Below, one piece after another: positions 12,450 through 23,639 of a DNA stretch of 64,000 bases. A program made the translations under genes and the position numbers. This DNA comes from Ophiura sarsii (lineage: Eukaryota; Echinodermata; Ophiuroidea; Amphilepidida; Ophiuridae): NCBI GenBank assembly GCA_035610835.1, contig CM069445.1, forward strand, positions 30,988,811 to 31,052,810, given 5' to 3'. Each line of letters begins with the position of its first letter. Position 1 is the first letter of the stretch. The notes beneath the pieces were generated by a model that was not told the origin of the DNA, made no database searches, and saw nothing but the letters and a program-made list of their open reading frames with translations.

Positions 12450-12615
12450 AAGAAATAAAGAAATAAAATAAAACACTCTTAAACAACTTTTAAAAAAACA
12501 CTTTAAACTTTAAAAATAAAAAAATGAAGAAAAAAAACCACTCTTAAAAAAACTTAAAAAACACCTTTTAATTTAAAAATAAAAAATAAAAAACTTTTAC
12601 AAAATAGCTTAAACA
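12450..12615 (+). repeat. A-rich direct repeat, right copy
   Basis: Second copy of the 10165-10325 segment, sharing AAAACACTCTTAAA, ATGAAGAAAAAAA and ACAAAATAGCTTAA blocks in the same order. Confidence 0.65.
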
Positions 12616-12639
12616 AAATATTTTTTATATATTTTTCTT

Positions 12640-13530
12640 TTTCAATTGGATTGAGAGTCTAACATCTGTGCTTGCACACCCACCTCTGCCTGGAGGTCAT
12701 CAACCTTTGGCCTGTGTTGTTGTCTAGATGGCAAAGTTCCCTTAGCCTCAGCACATGGTATTCAAGAGTTGCTTGACTGTCAATGGGGTTCACAGACCCC
12801 TCCAGGTTCAGATGGTTAGGGAGGAGAAAGGCTCATCCATAAGGTTACGCTGGTTTCCCAGGTTTGCATTTATTTAGCAAAATGTAAATAATTTGAATGG
12901 TGAAGCTTGAACTAAAAAAACAATGGCATTATGGTGATGTACCACATTTTTCGATTTGATGAAACTTGTGTGAAGCTTAACCTATGGGGAAAAAGTCAAA
13001 AGTGAAGCTTGAACTATGTAAATAATTTGAATGGTGAAGCTTGAACGTAAAACAGTGGCATAATGGTGATGTGTGACCTTAATTTTCTGTGAAGAAAGTG
13101 AAGTCTTGACGTTATAAATAATTGGCTCAGGTGAAGAAAGGTGAGCGCTTGAGGAGGGTGGGTCCAAGCTGTTAATTGACGCCTGCATTAGGCAGCCGAT
13201 AAATTTCTTCATTTCTTCACTCATTTTTCATACTTTCTTTCATTATAAAGTTATTTATTTATTCATTGAATGTGTTTACAAGTTACAAATGTTTTATCAT
13301 GGATTTTAATATCTCTTTTATTATTGACAAATATTGTCTGGCCCGCCCTATAGTCATAAGCAATTGTACCACACACAATTGTTCTGTCATCATGCAATGT
13401 GTTAATATACTGATTACATGGCCAATTGGCCTAATTAGGATTATACCATTTCTCAAGGGTGTGTCCTCATTTATTACCGTATTCAATTTCTCAAATAAGT
13501 GTGTTCTCAATACGAACTTAAAATTGGGGT
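12640..13530. other. Intronic stretch with short local repeats
   Basis: No gene was recognised. Between about 12880 and 13070 the phrase AATTTGAATGGTGAAGCTTG and fragments of it recur, and 'GTGAAGCTTGAAC' appears several times, marking a small degenerate tandem repeat. Confidence 0.45.
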
Positions 13531-14460
13531 AGAGGTGAGCTGAGACTAGTATACTAGTCTCAGGAGGTGAGTAGGGAGTATTTGCCGTATTGGGGCTGAG
13601 ACTATAATTAGTCTCAGATTGGGGGTAGGGTGGGGATGGGGGGTTGGTGGTGGTGAGCAGGGGAGGGGAGATACATGATACTCATCATCTCCATAGTTGT
13701 CAATATAAACATATTTACAATGATCTAAAACATTAAATGAACTGAACTTTTGTTTATTACAAATTGAGAAGTGGGTTAGGTAGGGAGGGGAGTGGAGGGT
13801 AGGTTTATTTAGTCAATTAAATTAAACAATATAACTTTACAGTGATCTAATTCTAAAAAAAACCTAGGGAGGGTTAGGGTAAAGGGTAGGGGAGACGCAG
13901 GGGAGGGGCCAGGGGGAAATGGAGGGAGATAATCAATTAAAAAATGTATATTTACAGTGATTTAAAAACACTAATTGGACTCAACTGAGTTCATGAACAA
14001 GATAGTCTGGAGAGGAGCAGGCAGAGGGTAATACTAGTAGGGAGGGAAAGGTGGAGGGAGAGCGCATGGGACAGGGGAGGAGTAGGGGGACTGGGAGATT
14101 GGCTCTAGAGGGAGGGACAGTGGGAGGAGCATGGGGAGATTGTCTCGATGAGAGAGGGGGCAGGGGGATTGTCTCGAGAGGTAGGGGAAATTTTGAACAC
14201 GGATTTGAAATTTACATTTATAATGGGGGGCGGTAAGATAGGTAGGCCTATTCAAATTATTTTATGATGGAGGTATGTGGCTGGAGATTTTAAATGGTGA
14301 CAGTTTCAAGGGTGTTTTACCTATAAAAATACCCAGTTGATTTGACAGTTTTTATGTAAAGTAAAAAAAGTGTAAGGAACCCTGTACTTTGTTAATGGGC
14401 AAGATTGTCTCGAGAAGGGGGGGGGGGGGGGGGGGGGGGGGGAGGAGGGGGGACAGAAAC
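13531..14460 (+). repeat. G-rich polypurine region with palindromes and a long G run
   Basis: The plus strand is dominated by GGGAGG, GGGGAG and GGTAGGG phrases. About 28 uninterrupted G lie near 14416-14443. At 13540-13563 there is a perfect 24-bp palindrome, and at 13596-13617 a similar one (arms CTGAGACTA/TAGTCTCAG). The segment has many potential G-quadruplex-forming runs. No coding signal was seen. Confidence 0.7.
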
Positions 14461-14939
14461 ATTGAAGCCTATTAGGTGATTTACCATAACTTTTAGTCAT
14501 ATTTACATTGATTAAATTAATCTATTAATCTAAAATACTAATAGAACTGAACTTACTTTGTTGATGATCAAGATTGTCTCGAGAGTGAGGGAGCTGGGGA
14601 CTTGGGTATGGTGAATAAGGGGTAGTTTGACAAAATGACCATGTTTGGTGGTACCAAGTGTTATTTTGGTGGTTCCCAGTGTTGCAGGTTCCGTGCTAAA
14701 TAAGTAGGTTTTGCGGGTTGTGTTTGGATGTGGTGAATTAGGAGGGGTGGGTTGACAAAATATGCATACAACTAACATTTGATTATAACCAGAAAAACAA
14801 TTGAAAACAGACACACGTTTGGGCCTTTGTTACTTCTATGGACAGTACAGTACAATTTCATTTCATATGTATGATGGAGGATAATAATTATTTAGCATGA
14901 ATATTTATTAGTGGTATTTTGACTAAGGTTCCCTAGTTA

Positions 14940-15305
14940 GACAAAGCTTAGAAAATGTTCAGGCCTACAATTGGCTGAAATTAGGTTTCAATTGCACATT
15001 TGCAATTATGTTAATGAGCTCATTTGCATATTTTGCTATATTATTAGTTTTAGCTCATTACTCTTTGAGTACAATGACAGATAAACTTCCAAGTGAGCTA
15101 GGATGGTTAGACATGATCAGCTTCAACACTGGTCCAACCTAGCTCTCATTTTCATTTGTGTAAATATGATAATTAGCTAATTTGCATATTTTGGCTCAAT
15201 ACTTGAATTGGCTGTAACTCCTTAATGCTAGGACTATCTCAATTAAATATAACTCTTCAATGAAATAGACTGAGTTAACCTCTACAAAACTAGGATGGTT
15301 ATACA
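14940..15305 (+). repeat. Single copy of the octamer-containing ~330-bp repeat
   Basis: This matches the tandem family at 26.8-29.2 kb. It has GAGCTCATTTGCATATTTTG, then ACTTCCAAGTGAGCTAGGAT, TGGTCCAACCTAGCTCTCAT, GATAATTAGCTAATTTGCAT and ACTAGGATGGTTATACATGA in the same order. It ends at AGATCTTA, where the ATCGA-type element begins, the same junction seen in inverse at about 26800. Confidence 0.8.
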
Positions 15306-15925
15306 TGACTAGATCTTATGGAACGCATTTCTATTAAAATGAGTGATTAAAATTTTTGGTGTTTTCATCACGTATTTATGATCGAACATCTTTCATCGAT
15401 CATCTTTTCACTTCATTTTTCGAACATTTTATTGAAAATTCCACCGAAAACATTTTACCGAATAAATTTCATCGAGTAAATTTCATCGAGTAAATTTCTT
15501 TGAGTAAATTTCATCGAGTAAATTTCATCGAGTAAATTTCATCGATGAAATTACATCGAATAAATTACATCGAGTAAATTTTACCGAATAAATGTCATCG
15601 AAAATATTTCATCGAGTAAATTTCATCGATGAAATTACATCGAGTAAATATTACCGAATAAATGTCATCGAAAATATTTCATCGTATAAATTTTATCGAA
15701 GAAATTTCATCGAATATATTTTACCGAATGAATTTTATCGAAGAAATTGTATCGAAGAAATTTTACCGAACATGTCATCGAAAATATTTCATCAAATACA
15801 TTCTATCGAGGAAATTCCATCGAATATATTTAACCGAATGAATTTCATCAATTAAATTGTATCGAAGACATTTTTCCGAATTAATGTCATCGAAAATATT
15901 TCATCGGTCTTTTGTCGTCGATCAG
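15306..15925 (+). repeat. ATCGA-type element with 15-bp internal tandem repeats (copy 1)
   Basis: A unique left segment (GGAACGCATTTCTATTAAAA and following, to about 15440) is followed by about 30 degenerate 15-base units of the type ATTTCATCGAGTAAA. It ends near TCATCGGTCTTTTG. The whole block recurs as an inverse copy at 26165-26813 with both end segments preserved, so it behaves as one interspersed element rather than a simple local satellite. Confidence 0.8.
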
Positions 15926-16372
15926 TAGTCGTAAACACGTCATAATTGGGCATACAAGCTATCTTTAACATGTTTTCGTATGCATGGTATGGCGGGATGT
16001 TAAAGAAGATAACAAGTTTTATAATCAAAGAGTTTAGTTAACTTTTAAGAACACAAAAGAAAATACAATTGTAATTCACATATTTGATGCATGAATATTT
16101 CTGTGCAATGTTCAATGTTGCTTCAGTCCTAGCAGGTGGCCAAATTGTCCCACCGATTTAGTGGGCATATTCGACCACCAACACAAAATGCGTAATAAAT
16201 TCACTATTTTTCATGTTTGAAACCCAAAATTATTGTTACAATGGAGTAACAATCTGTTAGGGTAAGGTTTATGTTTGATTTCCTGTTTGAATTAAGCAAA
16301 TTCTGAACTTGTTGAAGAGATGAAGAACATTTTGTGATTTTGGGTTTGAGACTGAGAGCTAGGCTTGATATC

Positions 16373-17117
16373 CGGGGGGGGGGGGGGGGGGGGGGGGCAC
16401 TCAACTTTTTTGGGGGGGTAGGGGTGTGCCGCACAGGATCTCAAAAAGGGGGGCTACAGAACTGAACTGAGTGGATTTTATGACGAAAAATAGGGTCTTA
16501 GGAACTGATTTTTTTTCAAAAAAGTAGGTCTTGAGAACTGGCCTATAGATGAGGTGACCGTTGTTTACATTTATGACGCCCTCTGTTGATTTGAGACAAA
16601 ACTAACCGGGCAAGTTTCCTATAGTTTACATAGGCCAGATCAGGTTTTCTAACTAGATTGTGGTGTTACAGCAAATTGTTATCAAAACTGTCTTTAAACT
16701 TGCTTAGGAATGCTATAAGCTATCGAATTTCACAAAAATAAATAAAAATAAATGAGTTTTACAATTCATTAGAAAGAAATTTCATGTTGTCTTCATTAAC
16801 TTTACTGTATATTCTGCCCGGAGGGAATCAAGAGAGGGTGTCCCATTTGTAAATACATGACGTCACCGGTCACACCATTTAATTAGCAATAACGCAAATT
16901 TTGGTTTTTTTTGGTTTTAGAACGCAAAATTTTCGAAGAATTGGGGCTTTGGAATGCAAAATCTCGCGATTTTTGAATTTTCAATAAAATGGGGGTCTTA
17001 AGAACTGATGCAGGCTCAAAAGGGGGGTCATTAGAACTAGCAGCAGAGGGTGAAAAAGGGGGTCTTCAGCGCGGCACATACCTATACCCTTTTCCAATGT
17101 CAGTGCCCCCCCCCCCG
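16373..17117. mobile_element. TIR element with G/C-run ends and a ~9-11 bp target duplication
   Basis: The left end is a C followed by a long G run and GGCACT. The right end is CAGTGCCCCC running into CCCGG. Internal sub-terminal inverse pairs include GGGTAGGGGTGTGCCGC and GCGGCACATACCTATACCC. The flanks share GGCTTGATATC (16362-16372 and 17118-17128), so the duplication is at most 11 bp. A partial copy of the right part lies at about 46310-46373. A 9-bp duplication would suit a Mutator-like element, but no enzyme is encoded, so the superfamily is open. Confidence 0.7.
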
Positions 17118-17529
17118 GGCTTGATATCTCCCAGCACTATATCTGGGTGGATCCACTAGCCTAGAAACAAGGATCTATGCTAGAAATGAGTACTTGTGGC
17201 CAATGAAATACAAGGGGTGTAAAGTGTTTGTAGTGATGGGTGGCGCAACGATACCATGTGGTTTTTGTAATAGGGAGGCCGGGGTGAGGTGGGGGTATAG
17301 GGAGGGCAGGGGCGGATCCAGGGGGTGCTGCGGTGGCTGCAGCACACCGGGTATGAAGAAGGAGAAACAAATAAAAAAGGGGGAGAAAGAAAAAGGAAAG
17401 CGGGAAAGGAAAGGAGACAAAAAAGAAAAGATAACTTAAGAGAAGAAAAGGAAATGGAAAAGAAAGGCAATAGTGAGGGCTATAGACATGATAGAACAAG
17501 AAAAGGGCCTATTGAAAATGTGCGGAAAT

Positions 17530-18075
17530 AGCAGGTGAGTCAGGCGTGGTATAGGGATAGGCACAGACTTTTCTAAAACAACTATAGAGAATATAAGATT
17601 ATGAATTCTCTTCTTTTAGTAGGTATGTTCGTTCAAAACAAGAATGAAAGTCCATGATCATATATAGATAATCAAGACGTTCCTATGGTTCGTGATATAA
17701 TAGTCTTAGCACGCAAATTACAGCCGGTTAGTAAATCAGGTTTTTTAACATTTGCCATCATGAATAAGAGGAAATACCGCGCTTTGGATTTTGAAATGGT
17801 CTTTTTACGGGTCAGGGTAGTTTGTCCGTTTGAGTGTCATTCGAATAAAGTCCACACAAAAGAACCATGTACTCTCTAAATGTAAAACGAGTGGAAAGAT
17901 TGGAAATTCACTCGAAAAGGCGTGAAGGGAGTGAAATGCTGGACAACCCGTTTTAGAGTGGAAAATGTCCACTCTATGAGTGTGAAAGTTAATTTTTCAT
18001 TCTCAATAAGAGTGGAACATTGTCATATAAAATCCCCTTTCACTCTTTTTAGAGTGTTTCCCAACGTGTTGTCCT
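17530..18075. other. Stretch with no gene seen
   Basis: The only regularity is repeated use of GAGTG phrases around 17885-18055 (GAGTGGAAA, GAGTGAAATG, AGAGTGGAAC and TTAGAGTG), a small degenerate repeat with some inverse pairs. Confidence 0.35.
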
Positions 18076-19092
18076 CAGTGGCGTATCCAGGGGGGCAGCA
18101 TGCCATGCCCCCCTCCCCCCATTGAAAAAAGATTTTTTAAAAAAGGAGGAAGAGGAGAAGAAGGAGGATGAGGAAAAGAAGGAGGAAGAGAAGGAGGTAG
18201 GAGGAGGAGGAAGGGACATATGCGGCGCAAATGGGGAGCGGTTACGGAGTCACGTCCCCCAATTTTAATATGAGGGACGTTAATAACGTTATACTAGACC
18301 TTTTTAGTGTTAAAAATGCCAACTTTTGCGCGCTTTGCACGTATTAGTTTCAATAGGGCTTCAGGAACGTTTTTTCGGGACCATTTTAGTTCAAAAACTG
18401 GTGTTTTTGTGCTCGATTCGCGCTCACTTTTTCAACAGGTTTCAACATTATAATGGGTCGTAAACACACCAAATATTCTAAATATTATGTGGGAACGTTA
18501 AAAAACGTCATACTGGACCATTAAGTGTTAGAAATGTCAATGTTTGCGTATATCGCGCATTACTTTCAATCTTTCATAATACATTTTCCATGACCATTTT
18601 AGTTCAAAGAGTCGAAATATGTGGGGGATGTTAATAACATCATACTGGATCATCAAAGTTTTAATGCACAAACCACACCAACAATTCTAAATATTATGTG
18701 GGGGACATTATTATCATCTGGACTATTAGTGTTAGAAATGCAATTTTTGCGCGCTTCGTGCACGTATTCACACGCGTATTAATTTTAATATTTACTTATT
18801 TAAGCTTAAACAAGATGGCTTCAGAACCATTTTTCATGACCATTTTAGTTCAAACGCTCAGCGCGCATGATTTATAGACGTTTTAATATTATAATTAAAA
18901 CTCAAACAACACCAAATACTCTAAATATTATGTGGGGATGTTAAAAACGTCATACTGTACCTTTTTAGTAATAAAATCACAATTTTTGCGCGGTTCGCGC
19001 GTATAAAGTTCAACGTTTCAATAATTAAGATCAACAAGATGGCTTCAGGTGTTTTTTGGCTCCCCATCAAAACAGTCCTGGATACGCCATTG
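18076..19092. mobile_element. TIR element with GCGC-type sub-repeats
   Basis: The ends are CAGTGGCGTATCCAGG and the inverse CCTGGATACGCCATTG. The interior from about 18280 to 19050 has degenerate units of about 130-200 bases. Each contains TTTTTGCGCGCTTCG, a CATTTTAGTTCAAA phrase, and ATTATGTGGGGGA with AACGTCATACTGGACC. The same sub-repeat family appears at 31790-32240, 34470-34915 and, inverted, at 36840-38300. No clear target duplication and no open frame. Confidence 0.65.
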
Positions 19093-19679
19093 GTGGAAAC
19101 CCACCTTTGGATCTAATTAAAGCAAAATAACGGGCAAAATGTCAGATCATAAATGTAAAGGAAAATAATTATAATGTTTGTAAGACTTCAAACTGCTTAG
19201 AAATTCCCTCAGCGAGCACCCAAACAAACATCTTCGGGGCCCTTTGGTGGGACGCCACACCACTTCTTGACAACAACCTAAATGCAATTTCCAGCGGTCA
19301 TTACAGCAAAAATCAATTAAATAATGCCTGAATTGTATAGGAAAATAATATAGGTCTGAAATGGCTTATAAACGCCCACAGAGAGCGTCTTAATTCAAAA
19401 TGTTCCCCACGGCTCAAGATACTCATATTGATGATATATACCAAGCAATAATCAACTGAACTTGTCGATAAGTAAAAATATGATCAATAAGAGAAGTTTT
19501 TCATTGTGTTACGGATTTCGGTTTAATATAATATGGTTTATTTTTTGTGTTATTGCCATTTTTACCCTCTTTTGGCCGTCATCATGGTCATCATTGTTTA
19601 TATATTTAACAAAATACGCAAGGAAATGGCCTCACAGCGCTTTAAAATCTCATTTTTTTTCGATAAATTGATTGCTTTT

Positions 19680-20600
19680 CAATAAAATATTATCAAAAAT
19701 ACACACCAAATAGCACCAAATGGGTTCGAAAATTGAGAAAAATCCAATTCTGAGGGGTGGGTGGGGGGGGGGGGCACATCACAAAGCGATCGCCACATGG
19801 GCCGCTTGGTTTTGGGCCTCTCAGGGCCGGTTACTCACATTTTGTGGCCGTGCGAAAATTTGTGACTGTGCGAAATTTTGTGACCGTGCGAATTTTTTTG
19901 ACCCTACCCCCCCCCCACTTACGTGAAATTCACGAGGTGACTGACTGGGAAAAATTGGGGCAACCTTTGACGAAAATATTCTACCGGGATGACATAATTC
20001 TGCCTGACATGGTCAAAAAGGGCCGCTTTAATAATTTTGCCACGGCCGCTTTCAGGTCCCAGTCCGCCCCTGCCTCAGACTCCCCCTGTTCGAGTTTTTA
20101 AACAATCTATACTTAATAATCAGAAAAATATGCTCAATTTCTTTCTTGCATGAAGAGGTGGCTTTTCGATAAAATGTTGGTCAAAAGTATACACCAGATC
20201 GCACCAAATAAGTTTGAACATTGAAGGAAAAAATCCAATTCTGAGGGGGCACATCCCCCTCAGACGCCCCCCTGTTCGAGCTTTTAAACCATCTATACTT
20301 AAATCAAGAATGTATCAGTATATGCTCAACTTCTTTCGTCGTGCATTAATAAAAATAAAAATAAAAATAATTTGAAATGAAGAGGTGGCTTTTCGATAAA
20401 ATTTGGGTCAAAAGTACCAGATCGCACCAAATGAGTGACAAAAAATGATTTTTTTCTTCTTCTACTTATGAGGGGGCACATCCCCCCTCAGACACCCCCT
20501 GTCCGAGCATAGCTCGGAGGGCGGTGCTGCGCACCGCTTGGATGGTACCTGATCAATTTAATTTGTTGGGGGATCGTCTTTTCACAGCACCCCGGGGTGC
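19680..20600 (-). repeat. Degenerate copies of the 'GATCTGGTGTATACTTTTGA' repeat family (minus)
   Basis: Copies around 19690-19760, 20150-20290 and 20380-20600 contain, in reverse, AAAAGTATACACCAGATCGC, GAGGGGGCACATCCCCCTCA and the paired palindromes CCGAGCATAGCTCGG and GCGGTGCTGCGCACCGC. The same family lies at 35010-35450 (minus) and at 36600-36840, 41390-41660, 41920-42060 and 53200-53430 (plus). Confidence 0.7.
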
Positions 20601-20622
20601 GACCATCCTGTATCCGCCCTTG

Positions 20623-21460
20623 AGGGAGGATGTTTGTGATTGGATGGTATTTGTGGTTGTGAGGGCGTGGATGAATGGGGTGGGGTGGGGTGTGTAGGGT
20701 GTTTGTGGTGGGGATGGAATTTTGTGGTGGGGGAGGTGTTTTGTGGTGGGGGAGGTGTTTTGTGGTGGGGGAGGGGTTTATGGTGGGGCTGGGAAGGGGA
20801 GGGGGTTTAGGGTGGGGCAGTGGCGTAGCTAGGATTGTTTTCGGGGGGGGGGCAAGATTTCTGAAATTTTCGTAAAAGGTTTCCCCCAAAAAAATTACAG
20901 TCACCACCTCGTGAATTTCACGTAAGTGTGTGGGGGGAGGTCAAACTTTCATATACACCCACAATACCAGTGCCCCCGCACACGCCACCTCGATCATTTC
21001 TCATTTTTTCCTATTTCCTTTTTATACCCCCTTTTTTATTTATTTTTAGGTGGGGGCGGGGGCACAAATGGTTTTTTTTCTCCATCAGGGGGTCATTTCC
21101 CCCCCCCCCTCTTCCCCTGAGCTACGCCACTGGATGGAGGATTGTGATGGGGAGGGGTTGTGTTGGCATGGATGCATGGGGTGGGGGTAGGCCGTGGGGT
21201 GGGGAGGGTAGACCGTGGGGTGGGTAGGGTGTTTGTGGTGGGAGAGGGGTTTTGTGGTTGGGAGAGGTTTTGTGAAAGGGAGGGAGGGGTTTGTGGTGGG
21301 GATGGGAAAGGGAGTGGGTTTGTGGTGAGGATGGATGGGAGTGGATTTGTGTTTGGGAGGGGAAGTTGTAGGGAGGTTTGGATGTGGAGGGGGCATTGTG
21401 GGAAGGTGGAGTATAGGTTTGTGGTTGGGGTCGAGTGTTTTGGCCAAACATTACTAACAT
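20623..21460 (+). repeat. G-rich GTGGTGGGG tandem region, split by a TIR element
   Basis: The plus strand is made of degenerate TTTGTGGTGGGGGAGG units on both sides of the element at 20818-21132. It gives long proline-rich frames on the minus strand, which are composition artefacts. Many G runs of four or more make G-quadruplex formation plausible. Confidence 0.75.
20818..21132. mobile_element. Short TIR element (CAGTGGCGTAGC ends)
   Basis: The left end CAGTGGCGTAGCTAGG is inverted at the right as GAGCTACGCCACTG. The 315-bp interior has G and C runs and no reading frame. It interrupts the GTGGTGGGG tandem region. The flanks are G-rich, so a target duplication could not be defined. Confidence 0.7.
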
Positions 21461-21467
21461 GATTTAA

Positions 21468-21825
21468 AGGTAGATGACCCGATCACATTTTCGTAACACA
21501 GAATTATTTCAAACATACGGAGATTTTCATATCATATGAAAGCTCGTATTTTTCTCATCATCATACTGAAATTTGACGGCCTAAATCGGTATAATTACGG
21601 AGAAATCGATGAAATAACGTCGAATTACCGCGAATGGTGGTATACCACCGATATAGTTTGTGCACTACTCAATGGGTACAGTTCACAGCATCTTGTGCGT
21701 CTAAAATAAGAACCATTAGAGCTATGCAACTCAAACTTTGGAACACGACTTTTTTAAGGATGACCTTTCATGTAGAATAGAAAACTTCAAGTTGAAAATC
21801 GGAAATGTGATCGGGTCATCTACCT
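21468..21825. mobile_element. 358-bp TTAA-flanked MITE (piggyBac-type target)
   Basis: TTAA (21464-21467) is followed by AGGTAGATGACCCGATCACA. The right end is its exact inverse, followed by TTAA (21826-21829). The terminal repeat runs at least 22 bp. There is no coding capacity. The TTAA duplication is the piggyBac hallmark; the assignment is inferred from that alone. Confidence 0.85.
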
Positions 21826-22236
21826 TTAATCTATTTGTTTGTGCTAATATAATTAAACATCGAAAATGAAATTTCAAAAATAGTTTTTGCCAAAAATAAC
21901 TGAAATTTCATCTTTTTTCTAGTAAACATAACCATGAATTGTTTTGAAGCGACGCAAAATATTTTGGTATCAAGTTCAGCTATCGCTATATGAAGGATAG
22001 AAGATGCCATTTTGTGTGTGGAAGCGCTACTTTTGGATTAACTGTAAATACTGGCAAAATGTCCACTTGCCACAAAATGACTGAAATTTCATAATTTTTC
22101 TGGCAAAACGCAACCAAGAATTTTTTGAAGCGACACGAAATATTTAGGTATTGAGTTAAACAATTGATATGAAGAGTAGAATATGCCATTTTTAGGTCGT
22201 CCGTAGGAAGAGACCTTATGGCAGCATCCTTCGTGT

Positions 22237-22341
22237 GTAGTCTGTGTGTGTAGTCTGTGTGTGTAGTCTGTGTGTGTGTCAACAATTTGGTATACACTTT
22301 TTGGTATACACTTTTTGTTACAATTTGGTATACACTTTTTG
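22237..22341. repeat. Microsatellite and short tandem repeats before the DR1 array
   Basis: Three TAGTCTGTGTGTG units are followed by three GGTATACACTTTTTG units. Confidence 0.85.
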
Positions 22342-22347
22342 TTTTGT

Positions 22348-23350
22348 CCATTTCTTTTCCATACAATGTCCAATTGCAATCAAACTTCGGTCATAGATGC
22401 AACATGGGAACCTTCATATGTTAATGAGGTCAAAGGTCACATACCAAGGTCAAAGGTCATCCGAGGTCAAGATGTATATGTAAAAGTGGCTGCATATGTA
22501 AAATTGATTACATTTGTTCATTTCTTTTCCATACAATGACCAATTGTAACCAAACTTTGGTCATAGATACAACATGGAAACCTTCATATGTTAATGAGGT
22601 CAAAGGTCACATACCAAGGTCAAAGGTCATCTGAGGTCAAGATGTAAATGTAGAAATGGCTGCATATGTAAAATTGATTACATTTTTCCATTTCTTTTCC
22701 ATACAATGTCCAATTGCAATCAAACTTCGGTCATAGATGCAACATGGGAACCTTCATATGTTAATGAGGTCAAAGGTCACATACCAAGGTCAAAGGTCAT
22801 CCGAGGTCAAGCTGCATATGTAGAATTGATTACATTTGTCCATTTCTTTTCCATACAATGACCAATTGTAACCTAACTTTGGTCATAGATACAACATGGA
22901 AACCTTCATATGTTAATGAGGTCAAAGGTCACATACCAAGGTCAAAGGTCATCTGAGGTCAAGATGTAAATGTAGAAATGGCTGCATATGTAAAATTGAT
23001 TACATTTTTCCATTTCTTTTCCATACAATGACCAATTGCAACCAAACTTCAGTCATAGATACAACATGGACACCCGCATATGTTAATGAGGTCAAAGGTC
23101 GCATAGAAAGGTCAAAGGTCATCTGAGGTCAAGATGTAAAAATTAGTACACTTTTTTTTTGTCTCTTGTTCATTTTTTTTTTGTCTCTTGTTCATTTTTC
23201 CATACAATGACCAATTGCAACCAAACTTGGGTCACGGATGCAACATGGAAACATTCATATGTTAATTAGGTCAAAGGTCACATACCAAGGTCAAAGGTCA
23301 TATGAGGTCAAGATGTAAAATTAGCTGCATATGTAAAATTAATTACATTT
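22348..23350 (+). repeat. ~170-bp tandem array carrying 11 perfect DR1 nuclear-receptor sites
   Basis: Six units start near 22348, 22518, 22688, 22840, 23010 and 23190. Each has TTTCTTTTCCATACAATG, a CAATTG-rich stretch, CTTCATATGTTAATGAGGTC and then a hormone-response-like block. AGGTCAAAGGTCA, the consensus direct repeat with 1-bp spacing (DR1; bound by HNF4, RXR, PPAR and COUP-TF families), occurs twice in five units and once in the fifth. The second site in that unit has one change. The first pair is at 22427-22439 and 22447-22459. A third single half-site AGGTCA follows in every unit. Flanking direct repeats of about 60 bases (about 22009-22070 and 23517-23577) bracket the array. Confidence 0.9.
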
Positions 23351-23639
23351 AAACAGGTGAAGTACAATTGCAACCAAACTCCAGGATGTTTATTTTATTT
23401 TTTATATCCTGGATCCGCTAGTGGTCTAACCTCTTTCTTTCTAGATGCCTGTGGTTTGAGATCCACCTTGTTTTTAATCTACCCTATAAACGGATGACCT
23501 ATTTGGGACCGCTGTCCCTATTTTTGTGTGGGCGCTACTTTTGGATTAACTGTAAATACTGGCAAAAATGCCCACTTAGCGGGCATATTTGCCAGTGCAC
23601 TGGCAAATTTGCCAGGGCTGGACAATTTGGCCACCTGCA

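Larger units (their letters stand above)
17307..20622. mobile_element. Candidate 3.3-kb hAT-like composite element
   Basis: The left end is CAGGGGCGGATCCAGG and the right end is its near inverse CCTGTATCCGCCCTTG. Flanks are AGGGAGGG (17299-17306) and AGGGAGGA (20623-20630), a 7/8 match to an 8-bp duplication. CAGGGGCG ends recur in the better supported elements at 31607 and 41306. The flanks are simple G-rich sequence, so chance matching is a concern. A 1-kb element (18076-19092) is nested inside. Confidence 0.45.

Noticed and set aside
15592..15855. Long frame rich in isoleucine, phenylalanine and arginine across the ATCGA repeats
   Set aside because: The repeat period is 15 bases, a multiple of three, so a stop-free frame arises from the tandem repeat itself. 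The inverse copy at 26.5 kb gives a similar artefact.
20488..21462. Proline-rich and glycine-rich open frames on both strands
   Set aside because: They run through GTGGTGGGG repeats and G/C runs. Frames exist in several registers at once, with no domain or splice logic.
22348..23350. CRISPR-like array
   Set aside because: Units are about 170 bp with no short conserved repeat alternating with unique spacers, and the sequence is animal nuclear DNA. It is a tandem satellite.
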